A stretch of 64,000 nucleotides of DNA from Lachnospiraceae bacterium (GCA_021770785.1 JAETQH010000017.1:1-64000); one strand, 5' to 3'; counted from the first letter of the stretch, positions 26,071-35,380 are shown. The notes: generated by a model not told the origin, from the letters alone. Numbers and translations are program-made.

Positions 26071-27609
26071 TTAATCTACATACTCAAAGTAATCAAAGTC
26101 TGCCGGAATCCTGCTGCCGCAGCCGCCGTTGTTGGCATAGATTCCTACCAGGGTTCCGGTGTGGCGCTTCGGGTCATCGGGAACGCCCTCGTCACAGAGA
26201 TAGACACAGTTTTCCAGAATGCCTGCTAAAGTCCAATCTTTGCCGTCATAGCTGTAATAAAATCTCCGGGTAAGCTTTTCCACCACTACCTTCAGATAGA
26301 TTTCCTGCTCTTTCACCTGGGAAACCTCTGCTATCAGCTCTTCTCCATGGTTGCGGTTGATGACTAGCTGCAGTTTTCTGCCTTCTTCGTAGCAGACAGA
26401 AAATCTGGCGTAGGTTGCAGTACTATAGTAGCAGGTCAGTCCCGCCTGTTCCCCGTTTCTGGTGGGATAAAATGCAATCTTTGTGGAGGCAGTGTAGGAA
26501 AGCTCCTGCTCCCTGCGCAGCAGCGTATTTTTGGCACGGATTTCATTCAGCTGCCCGTCCCTGGTCCAAATTCTGAAATACCCAGGACGCTCGGTAAGGG
26601 AGTAGCTGCTCCTTGCGGGATTGCGGACAAATTCCCAGTTAACATTTAAGGTTTCTCCGTCAAAATCGTCTCTCGTCCACTTCGGATAGCTGCACTCCGG
26701 CAAATCCGGTGCCGTCTGGGTAGTACTGGGGCCTTTGCGGTTATTGATGATAAACCAGCCGTCTGGCAGCCATGTCACCGGATCAAGCCCCGATTCCCTG
26801 CCGATGGTGGTGTAATGTCCCTGATTCGGACGCCCCATCAAGTAGTAAACCCACCAGTCACCGTTTTGGGTTTCAATGAGTTTTCCATGTCCGGTACGCT
26901 GAATCGGTGCCTCCGAATCAAACTGACGCATCAACGGGTTATAAGGACATGCCTCATAAGGGCCGAAGAGATTTTTCGAACGCCCCACATTAATACCGTG
27001 TCCATAGCCTGTTCCCCCTTCTGCAAGAATCGCATAATAATATTCCCCCCGTTTTAAAATATGGGGTCCCTCCGGGCAGCGCTCCCCTGTTCCTTCCCAC
27101 ACCGGAATGGTCTCTCCGATAACCTTGGTGCAGTCATCGGACAGCGGCACCAAGTTAATTCCCGGGCTAATCACCATATAATGTTTTCCGTCGTCGTCCA
27201 CAAAATGGGAGGGGTCAATGCTGTCCACTTCAAGACATGCCGGTTTCGTGTAAGGCCCCTCCGGCTTCTCCGCAGACATCACCAGCTGACGGCGCAGTAC
27301 ATTGTTCTCCCGCTTGCCGTCCCCGTTTAAACGCAGCGTCGCCATAATGATAAAACGCCCATTGCTGTAGGAGATATCCGGCGCCCAGATACCGTGGGAA
27401 TCTCTGATATCCTGCAAATCCAAATCCTCTGGGTCTGTGATAGCATGACCAATTAACTCCCAGTGCACCATATCCCTCGAATGGCTGATGGCGATTGCCG
27501 GAAAATACTGAAACGTAGAATTTACCATATAATAATCATCTCCCACGCGCACCACCGACGGGTCGGGGAAAAATCCACGTTGCACCGGATTTTCGTATGT
27601 TCTTTCCAT
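26071..27609 (-). CDS. Glycoside hydrolase family 43, beta-xylosidase/arabinofuranosidase type
   Basis: This 512-residue cytoplasmic enzyme (no signal peptide) has an N-terminal five-bladed propeller starting YENPVQRGFFPDPSVVRVGDDYYMVNST, with the general-base Asp in the FPDPSV motif at about residue 17. DSHGIWAPDIS lies near residue 72, VDSIDPSHFVDDDGKHY near 127 and the acid Glu probably in GERCPEGPHI. The C-terminal 180 residues form the beta-sandwich typical of beta-xylosidases of this family. It would cleave xylo- or arabino-oligosaccharides after uptake. A second GH43 gene (27775-29379) lies directly upstream and an AraC regulator is divergent, so the locus probably serves hemicellulose breakdown products. 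Confidence 0.9.
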   Translation of the reverse strand: MERTYENPVQRGFFPDPSVVRVGDDYYMVNSTFQYFPAIAISHSRDMVHWELIGHAITDPEDLDLQDIRDSHGIWAPDISYSNGRFIIMATLRLNGDGKRENNVLRRQLVMSAEKPEGPYTKPACLEVDSIDPSHFVDDDGKHYMVISPGINLVPLSDDCTKVIGETIPVWEGTGERCPEGPHILKRGEYYYAILAEGGTGYGHGINVGRSKNLFGPYEACPYNPLMRQFDSEAPIQRTGHGKLIETQNGDWWVYYLMGRPNQGHYTTIGRESGLDPVTWLPDGWFIINNRKGPSTTQTAPDLPECSYPKWTRDDFDGETLNVNWEFVRNPARSSYSLTERPGYFRIWTRDGQLNEIRAKNTLLRREQELSYTASTKIAFYPTRNGEQAGLTCYYSTATYARFSVCYEEGRKLQLVINRNHGEELIAEVSQVKEQEIYLKVVVEKLTRRFYYSYDGKDWTLAGILENCVYLCDEGVPDDPKRHTGTLVGIYANNGGCGSRIPADFDYFEYVD

Positions 27610-27641
27610 AATTAGATACCTTCCTTCCTCAATTTATTCAT

Positions 27642-27771
27642 TTTCCTGCCGGGCAGCCTGCATATTCCGCAGCTTTTTCCTGCCGGCAGCCCTCCTATTC
27701 CAATGTCTTTTCCTACCGGGCAGCCTGCATATTCCGCAGCTTTTTTCCCGGCAGCCCTCCTATTCCAATGA
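27642..27771. repeat. Two tandem copies of a 67-bp unit
   Basis: Units at 27642-27708 and 27709-27771 are nearly identical; both contain GGGCAGCCTGCATATTCCGC and GGCAGCCCTCCTATTCCAAT. Each unit carries an imperfect GCCGGGCAGC/GGCAGCC pairing. The duplication fills the spacer between the two GH43 genes and the minus-strand open frame through it has no ribosome binding site, so I read it as non-coding. Confidence 0.75.
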
Positions 27772-27774
27772 TTT

Positions 27775-29379
27775 TCATACTTCGTATTCCACATATTCCA
27801 CTGCAAGCCTTCCACCCGCACCCCGGGCTTTCCGCATACAGAACACACCGTTTTTCACGCCAACCCAGCGCCCTGGCACGGAAATCATGTTTCCCGCCTC
27901 TTTGTAGTTCTCTCCGTCTAAGCTGTAGGAAATCGTCACCGTCTCCTCCGGGAAACTTTTTTCCGTCTCGCTTAAATCACGGATGCCCGTTCTCTTCACC
28001 TCATATTTCACATAGAGAACACTCTGGCTGGCGGCATCTAACGTATCAACTGCCGTACTGCTTTCCTCCGTGGCTTCCTCTAAAATCTTGCCAAACTTCT
28101 GCACACCTTTTACAAAATTTAATTCCAATACACTGCCGATGCGTTTTATCTCCAACAGACCGTATCTCATTCCCATGGAAATCACTCCGGCACAGTCCCC
28201 CTCCTTCATTTCCCCGCAATCCAGCTTGGTTACACAGGTAAACTCCGGTGCCGGCCATTTCTGTAACAAAAGATTAGGCTGATTTCCATAAGGAGTATCC
28301 ACATCGGCAGCTGCCGCATTCAAGAACAGCTTTCCGCCCTTTAACTCATACCAGCCCTCCTTCGGATTGGCATTCCACTGCCACTGAAGTCCCAGGCTGC
28401 TGCCGGAAAAATCATCCGAAGCCTCCGGCTCAAAAATGCTGCTTTCCGCAGCTCCCACATCAGGCTTGCGGTACTCCGTCACAGGCTCCCCATAATCCTT
28501 TCCCTCCTTGGCAACGCCAATAATAGGCCAATCCTCTTTCCAGCTCATGGGCTGCAAATGCACAATCCTTCCCGCTGCATACACATCCTGAAAATGAAGA
28601 AACCAGTCCTCCCCCGTCACCGTATCAATCCATGCCCCCTGGTGAGGTCCGTTCACCGGGCTGTCCCCCTGGCGCATTACAACCTTACACTCATAGGGAC
28701 CAAACACATTCTTAGACCGCAGCACCGTCTGCCACCCGATTTTCACCCCGCCCGCCGGAGCAAAAATATAGTACCAGCCGTTTCTCTTATACATTTTCGG
28801 CCCCTCAATGGTCACCTGGTCATTCTCGTTTCCGTCAAAAGTCTTCACTTCCCCGCCGATTAACCCCATACCGTCCGGCTGCATTTCCACCATATGAAGC
28901 ACGCTCTTATAGCCAATCCGGCTCTTCGCCACCCCCGCCACAAGATAAGCTCTTCCGTCCTCGTCCCAGAACGGACAGGGATCAATCCACCCCGCCCCCG
29001 GACGGATATTCACAGGCCGGGACCACTCCCCAAAAGGATCCTTCGTCGTACACATATAAATCCCCTCATCCGGCATCGGAAAGCAGGCATAAAAAATCCC
29101 CTCATGATATCTCAAAGACGGTGCCCAGACCCCGCATCCGTGTACCGGCTTGTCATAACGCTCTCCCGGCACCTCAGGCAAAATATAATTTACCACCTTC
29201 CAGTTCACCAAATCCCTAGAATGCAGCAACGGCAGCCCCGGCGCATTACAAAAGCTCGACGCCGTCATAAAATAATCCTCCCCCACCCGAATCGCATCCG
29301 GGTCAGAGTAATCCGCATACAAAACAGGATTTCGAAACGTCCCGTCTCCCTTATCCGCAATCCAAATCTGTTTCCCCAT
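27775..29379 (-). CDS. Glycoside hydrolase family 43 protein
   Basis: This 534-residue, cytoplasmic, second GH43 enzyme is only moderately similar to its neighbour. The propeller begins GTFRNPVLYADYSDPDAIRVGEDYFMTASS, with the general base Asp in YSDPDA. GCGVWAPSLRYHEGIFYAC lies near residue 78, PGAGWIDPCPFWDEDGRAYLV near 130 and NDQVTIEGPKMYKRNGWYY near 190; the last likely holds the catalytic acid Glu. A C-terminal beta-sandwich follows (from about 325). Substrate is likely xylan- or arabinan-derived oligosaccharide; the two paralogues may act on different linkages. As first gene of the pair it faces the AraC regulator gene across a 337-nt intergenic region. Confidence 0.88.
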   Translation of the reverse strand: MGKQIWIADKGDGTFRNPVLYADYSDPDAIRVGEDYFMTASSFCNAPGLPLLHSRDLVNWKVVNYILPEVPGERYDKPVHGCGVWAPSLRYHEGIFYACFPMPDEGIYMCTTKDPFGEWSRPVNIRPGAGWIDPCPFWDEDGRAYLVAGVAKSRIGYKSVLHMVEMQPDGMGLIGGEVKTFDGNENDQVTIEGPKMYKRNGWYYIFAPAGGVKIGWQTVLRSKNVFGPYECKVVMRQGDSPVNGPHQGAWIDTVTGEDWFLHFQDVYAAGRIVHLQPMSWKEDWPIIGVAKEGKDYGEPVTEYRKPDVGAAESSIFEPEASDDFSGSSLGLQWQWNANPKEGWYELKGGKLFLNAAAADVDTPYGNQPNLLLQKWPAPEFTCVTKLDCGEMKEGDCAGVISMGMRYGLLEIKRIGSVLELNFVKGVQKFGKILEEATEESSTAVDTLDAASQSVLYVKYEVKRTGIRDLSETEKSFPEETVTISYSLDGENYKEAGNMISVPGRWVGVKNGVFCMRKARGAGGRLAVEYVEYEV

Positions 29380-29599
29380 ATCCGTATCCTCCTTTTCTCA
29401 TGTACCGTCTTTCTTTATTTCCCTTCAAAAACCTCTCCGGCAAGCACTGTACAGTTCTTCTTTTTCTATTTCATTTCTATCCTAATCATAATAGATATAA
29501 ATTGCGTTTTCTACGTCTTTCTCCCTAATTTTATTGTCAAATATTGCGCTTTTATTACTCTTAATATAAAATGATGTTATTGGAAAAAAGGGTTGGGAT
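29380..29599. other. Promoter region between GH43 and araC-type genes
   Basis: This AT-rich stretch has several TATAAT-like words on both strands, for example around 29486-29500 and 29565-29572, and a TTGACA on the minus strand at 29535-29540. No -35/-10 pair with good spacing stands out. The AraC-type regulator probably binds here, but no clear half-site repeat is visible. Confidence 0.4.
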
Positions 29600-29656
29600 A
29601 AGGTTATGAGGCAGAGGGCACAAAGAAGGCTTTGTGCCCTCTGCCCCCATAACCTT
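29600..29656. repeat. Long inverted repeat upstream of the AraC-type gene
   Basis: AAGGTTATG (29600-29608) and CATAACCTT (29648-29656) flank a perfect 16-bp stem, GGCAGAGGGCACAAAG with CTTTGTGCCCTCTGCC, closed by a 4-nt loop. Together they form a 25-bp, very stable hairpin with a single small internal bulge. It lies 60 nt upstream of the regulator start, in its leader or promoter, and has no U-tract on either side. Confidence 0.8.
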
Positions 29657-29716
29657 CCACACCCCCATTTGCCCCTAATTATTCCCCCCAAAAAAACAAA
29701 ACGAAAGGAGCCCTCT

Positions 29717-30508
29717 ATGCCCATCATCTACCAAACCCGTCAGGAAACCCTGACCGCCAAACTCACCATCAACAACACCTGCCCCGCCCACATCCACCGT
29801 GAAACAGAAATCTTTTATGTCCTTGGCGGAAACCTGGACATTACCATCGGGCAGGAAACCCGCCAACTAAAAAAAGGCGACCTCTCCGTCACCTTCCCCA
29901 ATGTCATACATCAAACCCGCACTGCGGAATCCTCCTCTGCCCTGATGCTTATTTTTGACGCAAAAGAACTGCCGGATTACCACAATGACTTTGTCTCCCA
30001 CGTACCGGAAACACCCTTTTTAGAAAACATAACCCAATACGCGGCTCTTTCCCATGCCCTCAATGAATTAGTTGCCTATGCCCAAAATGAAACCCCAAAT
30101 CCCCGCCTGCTGAAAGGATATCTCAGTATCTTTTTGCATTTTCTCCTAGAGCAGCTCACCCTGCTTTCCCATATTCCGGAAAAGCACGACCTCTGTCAGA
30201 AAATCGCAGAATACCTCAATTCCCATTTTACGGAAAGTCTAAGCCTCTCCTCCCTCTCCCACGACTTAGGCTACAGCAAATACCATATTTCCCACGTATG
30301 CAATGAAAAGTTCGGCTGCTCCCTGTCAGATTATGTCAACCGTCTCCGGGCCGAACACGCTATGGGGCTTTTGACACACTCTGAACTTTCCATCACTGAC
30401 ATCTGCTATGCCAGCGGTTTTAACAGCCTCAGAACCTTCTATCGGGTATTTAAGGAGCGTTACGGGCAGACTCCCGGAGCATTTCAAAAAAACCCTTCCT
30501 CCGGCTAA
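29717..30508 (+). CDS. AraC-family transcriptional regulator
   Basis: This 263-residue regulator has an N-terminal cupin-type sugar-binding domain (CPAHIHRETEIFYVLGGNLDITIG) and a C-terminal double helix-turn-helix of the AraC family (SLSSLSHDLGYSKYHISHVCNEKFG and SITDICYASGFNSLRTFYRVFKERYGQTPG). It is divergent from the two GH43 genes and most likely activates them in response to a pentose or oligosaccharide. The start at 29717 is chosen because AAAGGAG lies 6 nt upstream; a longer frame from 29606 would translate the inverted repeat and is unlikely. Confidence 0.92.
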   Translation: MPIIYQTRQETLTAKLTINNTCPAHIHRETEIFYVLGGNLDITIGQETRQLKKGDLSVTFPNVIHQTRTAESSSALMLIFDAKELPDYHNDFVSHVPETPFLENITQYAALSHALNELVAYAQNETPNPRLLKGYLSIFLHFLLEQLTLLSHIPEKHDLCQKIAEYLNSHFTESLSLSSLSHDLGYSKYHISHVCNEKFGCSLSDYVNRLRAEHAMGLLTHSELSITDICYASGFNSLRTFYRVFKERYGQTPGAFQKNPSSG

Positions 30509-30566
30509 TGTACCGGCATGCTCACCTTTCGCTGATGCCAATGGTGCCCCTGCACCAGAGTAAAAC

Positions 30567-31892
30567 TTACTCCGTCTCTCCCTTCTTCCATCGCCGGATT
30601 TCCTCTAACCGTTCCTTTACCTCCCGCTCTTTCCCCTGGGTAGTGGGACGATAGTAGGTTCTGTCAGCCAGCGCCTCCGGGAGGCACTGCATTTTCGTCA
30701 GTTTATTCTCATAATCGTGGGCATACTCATAGCCTTTTCCGTACTCTAATTCCTCCATCAGCCTGGTTGGAGCATTGCAGATAGGAAGCGGAACCGGCTC
30801 TGTGCGTCCGGTGCGGATATCCTTTTTCGTTTCCTCACACGCCAGATAAAGGGCATTGGACTTAGGCGCCATGGAAAGATAGGTGACCGCATGTGCCAAA
30901 TTTACATCGCACTCCGGCATACCGTTAAAATGACATGCCTGGTACGCCGCCACCGCCACCTGCAGCGCCCCGCTGTCCGCCATCCCCACATCCTCACTAG
31001 CAAACCGTATCAGCCGCCTTGCAATATAAAGCGGGTTCTCCCCGCCCTCTAACATCCGCTGCATCCAGTAGATTGCCGCATCCGGGTCAGAATTTCGCAT
31101 AGATTTGTGCAGGGCGGAAATCAGATTGTAATGCTCGTCCCCGTTTTTATCATAGAGCAGGGATTTTCTGCTGACGCACTGCTCCATCCCCTCGTTGGTG
31201 ACGGTGATGGCTCCGTCCGGAGCGATTTCTCCATTTAGCACCGCCATTTCTAACGTATTTAATGCCGTCCGGGCGTCTCCGTTTGCCACCCTGGCAATGG
31301 CGGCAAGTTGTTGCTCTGTCATATGTACCCTCTGGCTGCCAAAGCCCTCCGGGACTTTCAGGGCATGTTTCAAAAGCCGCACCAGATTTTGCTCCGTCAG
31401 CGCCTTTAGCACAAACACCTTGCACCGGGACAGAAGAGCCGCATTGACCTCAAAAGAGGGATTCTCCGTGGTGGCTCCAATCAGCAGAATACTGCCCTTC
31501 TCCACAAAAGGAAGGAACGCATCCTGCTGCGCCTTGTTAAAGCGGTGTATCTCGTCCACAAACATCACGGTGCGAATCCCCATTCGCCTGGCATTTTCCG
31601 CCTGTGCCATAACCTCTTTTATCTCTTTGATGCCGCTGGTAACTGCGCTGAAATTGATAAACTCCGCCTTGGTCTGACCGGCAATAATGCTGGCAAGGGT
31701 GGTTTTCCCCACCCCCGGCGGCCCCCAGAAAATCATGGACGAAATCTGATCCCTCTCAATCAGCTGCCGCAGCATCTTCCCCTGTCCGAGAAGATGTTCC
31801 TGCCCCACGAAATCAGCCAAGCTCTTCGGACGCAGCCTGCTGGCTAAAGGTGCATTTACTTTTCTGTCATCAAATAAGGACATCTGCTCCAC
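30567..31892 (-). CDS. rarA: Replication-associated recombination protein A (RarA/MgsA)
   Basis: This 441-residue AAA+ ATPase related to clamp loaders acts at stalled replication forks. Landmarks are PLASRLRPKSLADFVGQEHLLG at residue 15, Walker A GPPGVGKTTLASIIAG near 58, Walker B RTVMFVDEIHRFNKAQQDAFLP near 108 and sensor 1 GATTENPSFEVNAALLSRCKVF. The C-terminal tetramerisation region contains GGENPLYIARRLIRFASEDVGMAD and YLSMAPKSNALY. Length and motifs fit RarA/MgsA. It is convergent with the AraC-type gene. Confidence 0.95.
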   Translation of the reverse strand: MEQMSLFDDRKVNAPLASRLRPKSLADFVGQEHLLGQGKMLRQLIERDQISSMIFWGPPGVGKTTLASIIAGQTKAEFINFSAVTSGIKEIKEVMAQAENARRMGIRTVMFVDEIHRFNKAQQDAFLPFVEKGSILLIGATTENPSFEVNAALLSRCKVFVLKALTEQNLVRLLKHALKVPEGFGSQRVHMTEQQLAAIARVANGDARTALNTLEMAVLNGEIAPDGAITVTNEGMEQCVSRKSLLYDKNGDEHYNLISALHKSMRNSDPDAAIYWMQRMLEGGENPLYIARRLIRFASEDVGMADSGALQVAVAAYQACHFNGMPECDVNLAHAVTYLSMAPKSNALYLACEETKKDIRTGRTEPVPLPICNAPTRLMEELEYGKGYEYAHDYENKLTKMQCLPEALADRTYYRPTTQGKEREVKERLEEIRRWKKGETE

Positions 31893-32004
31893 GATAAAGT
31901 CCTCCTTTTTCGTTTCCTAGATGTCCTTATTATAACAAACATATGTTCTATTTGCAAGAGCTATCCTGTCTTTTTTTATGTAATTCCATAATACGTGTTG
32001 TTAA

Positions 32005-32385
32005 TCACTGGTATTTCCGAATGCAATCAACAATCTCATTCTGTAGCGGCAAAATCTCCTTAAGAACAACTCTCGCTCCCTCCGGATCATCAGCTCTTAA
32101 GAGCTCCACGATTTTGCTATACGCCTGATACATAGGGGTCACTGAAATATTTCCGGATGTACCTTTGATACTGTGAGCTTTTGCAATCTCCTCCTGATAG
32201 TCAGTAGCGGAAAAATCCGGACTGACATACTGCCCCTCTATGGTTTTCACATAGAGTCCGAGAAGTCTTTTGTACAAATCTTCCTTCCCATTCAAACGTT
32301 TGAGTGCGTCGTCCACATCAACACCTAGTTTCTTTAATTCCTCAAACAGCTCCATTTCTATTCCTCCTTGCGATGATTTTCTCAA
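32005..32385 (-). CDS. Hpt-domain phosphotransfer protein
   Basis: This 126-residue, all-helical protein has the histidine phosphotransfer motif AHSIKGTSGNI; the active His is at about residue 71. The N-terminal ELFEELKKLGVDVDDALKRLNG is typical of stand-alone Hpt modules. It would shuttle phosphate between a hybrid kinase receiver domain and a final response regulator. The gene lies 136 nt downstream of a hybrid kinase that ends in a receiver domain and lacks its own Hpt, so the two probably form a phosphorelay. No output regulator is encoded nearby. The ATG at 32355 (MELFEEL) has a better ribosome binding site (AGGAGGAATAGAA) than the one at 32385. Confidence 0.88.
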   Translation of the reverse strand: MRKSSQGGIEMELFEELKKLGVDVDDALKRLNGKEDLYKRLLGLYVKTIEGQYVSPDFSATDYQEEIAKAHSIKGTSGNISVTPMYQAYSKIVELLRADDPEGARVVLKEILPLQNEIVDCIRKYQ

Positions 32386-32520
32386 TGTGTATTTTATTAT
32401 ATCATATACCCGGAAACAATTTCAATATTACCTGATTAACGAAAGAAAATCACTTCACCTCTTTTAAAATGAGCTTATCCTCCGTCAATAAAAAGTTCCG
32501 GTCTTTCAGCCCGTCGCTCA

Positions 32521-35112
32521 CTACATCCACCGGTGTTTCAGCCGGTTCATGACCTTGAACAGTTTTCCGGTATCCACCGGCTTCGCCAGATGTTCATTCA
32601 TTCCGGCATCCTTTGCCATTGCAACGTCCTCTTCAAATGCGTTCGCCGATAACGCTATGATAGGCACGTCTTCCGCGTCTGACCGGCCCAGACTGCGGAT
32701 CTCACGAGTTGCCTCATATCCGCTCATGACCGGCATCATCAAATCCATAAGTACACAGTCAAACGTTCCCGGCTCCGATGCCGCAAACGCATCCACGGCA
32801 GCTTTTCCATCATTTGCGGTCACAACCTCCGCATCCGCATCCTCAAGGATAAACTCCAGAATTTCACGGTTAAGTTCATTATCCTCCACCAAAAGGACGC
32901 GCATCCCGGCAATATTGCTCCGCACATTGCGCTCCTCAGCCGCAGAGTCCGTGCTCCACGCCTCATCCACTTGCATGGGCAGAGTAATCCGGAACACGCT
33001 TCCCTTGTCAATCTCACTGTCCATCTCAATGGTCCCCTTCATCTCATCCACCGTTTTCTTCACGACGGACATACCAAGCCCAACGCCATTATAGTGGGTC
33101 CTTGCGCCTTGATGTTCCTGAGTGAACGGTTCAAAAATACGCTTTTGAAAATCTTCCCCGATACCAATCCCGGTATCTTCGATTACAAAGCGATAGTTTG
33201 CAATCCCTCCCTGGCAGGAAATCTCCTTTGCCTGAACAAATACGGAACCATGAGGCCGGTTATATTTGAGAGCGTTTTCAATGACATTTATCAAAATCAA
33301 TCTTACATGCAGCGGATTTCCAATCAGTTTGCTATGCTGCAGGTCGACCTCCTCTAGCACCAGCCGGATACCCTCCGTCTCCGCCTGGGCGGACAGGATC
33401 GTAATGCAGTTTTCCAAGGTATCGTAAAGGTCAAAGGGCTCCTCTTCCTTCGTCGGTCTTCCGCTCTCTAATTTGCTGACCTGAAGAACGTCGTTAACCA
33501 GAGAAAGCAGATGCTCCGTTGACACGCGGATTTTCTTCCGGCACTCTCTCTGCCGCTCCAGATCATCCTCACTTTTCTCTATCATGTCCAACATTCCCAT
33601 AATCCCGTTGATGGGCGTACGAAGATCGTGGGACATATGGGAAAGAAATTCGCTTTTTGCCGAGTTTGCCCATCTCACTTTCTCTAGCAGCTCCATAATG
33701 ACCTGTTCCTGCTTTTTTCTCGTCACCATAGTATCCGTGATGTCCTGATGATATCCGCTCAGGCAGGCGCCCGGTTTTTTAAATGTTTTATCCGGCACAC
33801 CGCCGCAACGGACGTAAATCCTCCCCAGTTCAGGATGATTCCATGGATAAATCACCTCGGAGCACCCGGTTTCCAATATCTCCTGCACCGCTTCCTGCAC
33901 CATCTCCACATAGTCCGGCTCAATGCGCTCAAACCAGTGCTGATAGCACTCCTCCGGCCCGACCTCATCCGATACTCCCAAAAGGAGCCGCATGGTCCGA
34001 TCCGCATACATCCTTGGCTGACAACCCTCTTCCAATTCAATCGTCCAGGTACCGGTTCTGGCTGCTTCGAGAATATTCTCCAGACTCTGTCTTGTCTCTA
34101 GCTTGTACTTTTCTTCCTGCTTCACCACGGCATTAATATCCCGCTGAGCAAAAATCACGCAGTTTTCCTCCGCCGCCTTCTCCGTGACGGAAAAATGAAT
34201 CTCCATATACTTCAGTCCGTAAAAATTATCTTTTACCTGGTATCGGACGTAGAACTTCTTCTCTTTCCCAAGCTGAGCGAGCACATAGTCTTTTTTTGTC
34301 ACGGTACGAAGCCGTTCCTGGTCCTGGGGAATCACATACCGGGAAATGTACCGCTCCATAGCCTTCTGATAGCCTTCCTCAAAATTGACATCCCCGTCCA
34401 TAATCATCCGTTCATTTTCCCGGTATATCTCACATTCGTCTGTGTCAAAGTTTACCTGATAGATTCCCAGATAGTCCACGTTGAGAGCATGGAGAACGTT
34501 ATGGCTCCGCTTTTGAAGCTCACGGAGCAAATTACGCCGTTTCAGAGAGGATACGATAAAGTATGCCGCAGTCTGAAGCATATTCCACGCATATTCCAGC
34601 TGCTTCACAGGCGGATTGTCCACACCGTAAAAGCCGATAATCCTCTCGCCATCATAAAGGGGAACCACCACAAGAGAATGGATGCTCTGCCGCTTCAGAT
34701 TCTCATACTGAAGCGGGTCAGTCTCCCGGATATCTTCTAGTCTCTCAATAACGATATGCTTGCCGATGCTGAAATTTCGGTACCAGCTCGCGCACACCTC
34801 CGGGGAAAGATTTTGAAGATTCTCCTTTTCCGGCTCCACCCCATCAGCCACCCACTCATAAGTATTGTCATCACCGCCCAACTCGTTCTGCTCAAATATA
34901 TAGGTTCGTTCCCCGTTCAGCCCTTTTCCCAGATGCTCTAGCAACACCTCCAGCGACTGATCCGGAGTCTCTTCCAGCAGGGCAGCGCGAAGGCCCTCAT
35001 TGATAACGGCTTCCAGATCCTGCGCATTTCTCACGTCACTGTACTGCTTACGTTTCCTGATACCCGATGCGCTTTCGCTGTTCTGTTCAAAAAGCTTCTT
35101 TGAATACTCCAT
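32521..35112 (-). CDS. Hybrid sensor histidine kinase (GAF-PAS-HisKA-HATPase-REC)
   Basis: This 863-residue soluble sensor kinase has a GAF-like domain (about 35-195, LLEETPDQSLEVLLEHLGKGL to YFIVSSLKRRN). One or two PAS-like segments follow (200-460, with YVRYQVKDNFYGLKYMEIHFS and the YHQDITD end of a PAS-PAC). The phosphoacceptor His is in FLSHMSHDLRTPINGIMGML near residue 492, and the ATPase domain has NVIENALKYN, DTGIGIGEDF and GVGLGMSVVKK. A C-terminal receiver domain carries Asp near 788 (CVLMDLMMPVMSGYEA). It has no transmembrane segment, so it senses a cytoplasmic signal. Its phosphate probably passes to the Hpt protein encoded next. Beyond the stop, an out-of-frame stretch also reads like protein. 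Confidence 0.92.
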   Translation of the reverse strand: MEYSKKLFEQNSESASGIRKRKQYSDVRNAQDLEAVINEGLRAALLEETPDQSLEVLLEHLGKGLNGERTYIFEQNELGGDDNTYEWVADGVEPEKENLQNLSPEVCASWYRNFSIGKHIVIERLEDIRETDPLQYENLKRQSIHSLVVVPLYDGERIIGFYGVDNPPVKQLEYAWNMLQTAAYFIVSSLKRRNLLRELQKRSHNVLHALNVDYLGIYQVNFDTDECEIYRENERMIMDGDVNFEEGYQKAMERYISRYVIPQDQERLRTVTKKDYVLAQLGKEKKFYVRYQVKDNFYGLKYMEIHFSVTEKAAEENCVIFAQRDINAVVKQEEKYKLETRQSLENILEAARTGTWTIELEEGCQPRMYADRTMRLLLGVSDEVGPEECYQHWFERIEPDYVEMVQEAVQEILETGCSEVIYPWNHPELGRIYVRCGGVPDKTFKKPGACLSGYHQDITDTMVTRKKQEQVIMELLEKVRWANSAKSEFLSHMSHDLRTPINGIMGMLDMIEKSEDDLERQRECRKKIRVSTEHLLSLVNDVLQVSKLESGRPTKEEEPFDLYDTLENCITILSAQAETEGIRLVLEEVDLQHSKLIGNPLHVRLILINVIENALKYNRPHGSVFVQAKEISCQGGIANYRFVIEDTGIGIGEDFQKRIFEPFTQEHQGARTHYNGVGLGMSVVKKTVDEMKGTIEMDSEIDKGSVFRITLPMQVDEAWSTDSAAEERNVRSNIAGMRVLLVEDNELNREILEFILEDADAEVVTANDGKAAVDAFAASEPGTFDCVLMDLMMPVMSGYEATREIRSLGRSDAEDVPIIALSANAFEEDVAMAKDAGMNEHLAKPVDTGKLFKVMNRLKHRWM

Positions 35113-35380
35113 AAGATTATCCTCCCTATACTACTTTCCGTCCATGTTCCGTTCACTGCACCTGTGAATCCTGACACGGAGGAGCTCCTCCACGGAAAAT
35201 TCTATTTCAAAATATCGGTACATTTCTACTTTATTCTCATAAAATTCCAATCACTTTGCCGCAAAAAGCGGTAGTTCTTTTATATAATACCACCAAAACC
35301 GGAATTACGTCAATCATTGAGGTTTTTTCGGTCATATTCTGTCAGAACGTCAAGGCTGTAACAAAATCCTGCGTTGCACA
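35113..35380. other. Upstream region of the hybrid kinase gene
   Basis: No gene is visible on either strand. A TATATAATA word at 35281-35289 could serve as a -10 on the plus strand, and the purine-rich GGGAGGATAATCTT just before the kinase ATG is its ribosome binding site. I see no clear operator. Confidence 0.4.

Noticed and set aside
27612-27848. Minus-strand open frame between the GH43 genes
   Set aside because: It consists of the translated 67-bp duplication plus the 3' end of the upstream GH43 gene in another frame, and has no ribosome binding site.
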